64,000 nucleotides of DNA. It comes from Ralstonia thomasii (GTDB taxonomy: Bacteria > Pseudomonadota > Gammaproteobacteria > Burkholderiales > Burkholderiaceae). The notes beneath the pieces are model-generated. The model was not told the DNA's origin. It saw only the letters and a list, made by a program, of their open reading frames with translations, and searched no databases. Below are positions 63,907 through 64,000 of the stretch, in pieces. The translations under genes and the position numbers were made by a program. Location of the stretch: the NCBI RefSeq assembly GCF_958405895.1, contig NZ_CATZAR010000014.1. The stretch is one strand, 5' to 3'. The first letter of the stretch is position 1. Each line of letters begins with the position of its first letter.

Positions 63907-64000
63907 GCCTGGCGATGACCTACTTTCACACGGGAATCCGCACTATCATCGGCGCGGAGTCGTTTCACGGTCCTGTTCGGGATGGGAAGGGGTGGTACCG
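63907..64000 (-). rRNA. rrf: 5S ribosomal RNA, 3' part (5' end outside window)
   Basis: The minus strand contains the 5S stretch CCATCCCGAACAGGACCGTG and the 3' end GTAGGTCATCGCCAGGC. The window ends inside the gene, so about 20 bases at the 5' end are missing. The rest of the rRNA operon should lie to the right. Confidence 0.93.

Overview
The window is chromosomal DNA from a beta-proteobacterium, most likely Ralstonia (Burkholderiaceae). The DNA is GC-rich throughout. The gene order is typical of that group: engB beside a cytochrome c4 gene and hemB, dsbD-cutA downstream of the ribosomal cluster, and tRNA-Tyr/Gly/Thr-tuf-tRNA-Trp-secE-nusG after an rRNA operon. The genus is an inference from protein character and synteny, since no search was run. 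I see no insertion sequence, prophage, CRISPR array or integron.

Layout, left to right. (1) 1-12.8 kb is a housekeeping and envelope/redox region. It holds the 3' end of lysA, a minus-strand block of lipoprotein, ECF sigma, anti-sigma, msrP and msrQ, then cytochrome c maturation (resB/ccsB), cytochrome c4, engB, hemB, dsbD and cutA. (2) 13.2-33.2 kb is one minus-strand supercluster of translation genes: the str block (rpsL-rpsG-fusA-tuf), S10 (rpsJ, rplC to rpsQ), spc (rplN to secY-infA-rpmJ) and alpha (rpsM-rpsK-rpsD-rpoA-rplQ). Clear sigma-70 promoters stand before rpsL, rplC and rplN, and a possible one before rpsD. (3) 33.2-38.1 kb has an MFS transporter divergent from a LysR regulator, then recQ and a SAM methyltransferase. 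(4) 38.1-48.8 kb is a minus-strand yfa-type operon: DUF2138, DUF1175, a 1594-residue alpha-2-macroglobulin, DUF2300 and two DUF2135 proteins. (5) 49-61.6 kb is the beta operon: secE-nusG-rplK-rplA-rplJ-rplL-rpoB-rpoC. (6) 61.6-64 kb has four tRNA genes, a second tuf and the 3' part of a 5S rRNA.

How the genes work together. Regions 2, 5 and 6 supply ribosomal proteins, elongation factors, core RNA polymerase and the Sec translocon core (SecY, SecE), with the usual autoregulatory leader positions such as the L10 leader before rplJ. Region 1 builds and repairs the periplasmic redox machinery: haem synthesis (HemB), cytochrome c assembly (ResB/CcsB, DsbD), and methionine sulfoxide repair (MsrPQ), the last next to a probable extracytoplasmic stress sigma circuit.

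The most interesting accessory system is the yfa operon. Read by eye, its DUF2300 protein carries a penicillin-binding-protein-like SxxK/KTW signature, a SpoIID-like block and a C-terminal HExxH. Its DUF1175 protein looks like an NlpC/P60 cysteine peptidase. The macroglobulin keeps a CxEQ thioester motif. Together they suggest a periplasmic protease-trap and cell-wall-repair module. Other oddities are two EF-Tu genes that are clearly not homogenised (one has six extra residues in domain 2), an alanine-rich insertion in EF-G domain IV, and a long structured rpoB leader behind its own promoter.
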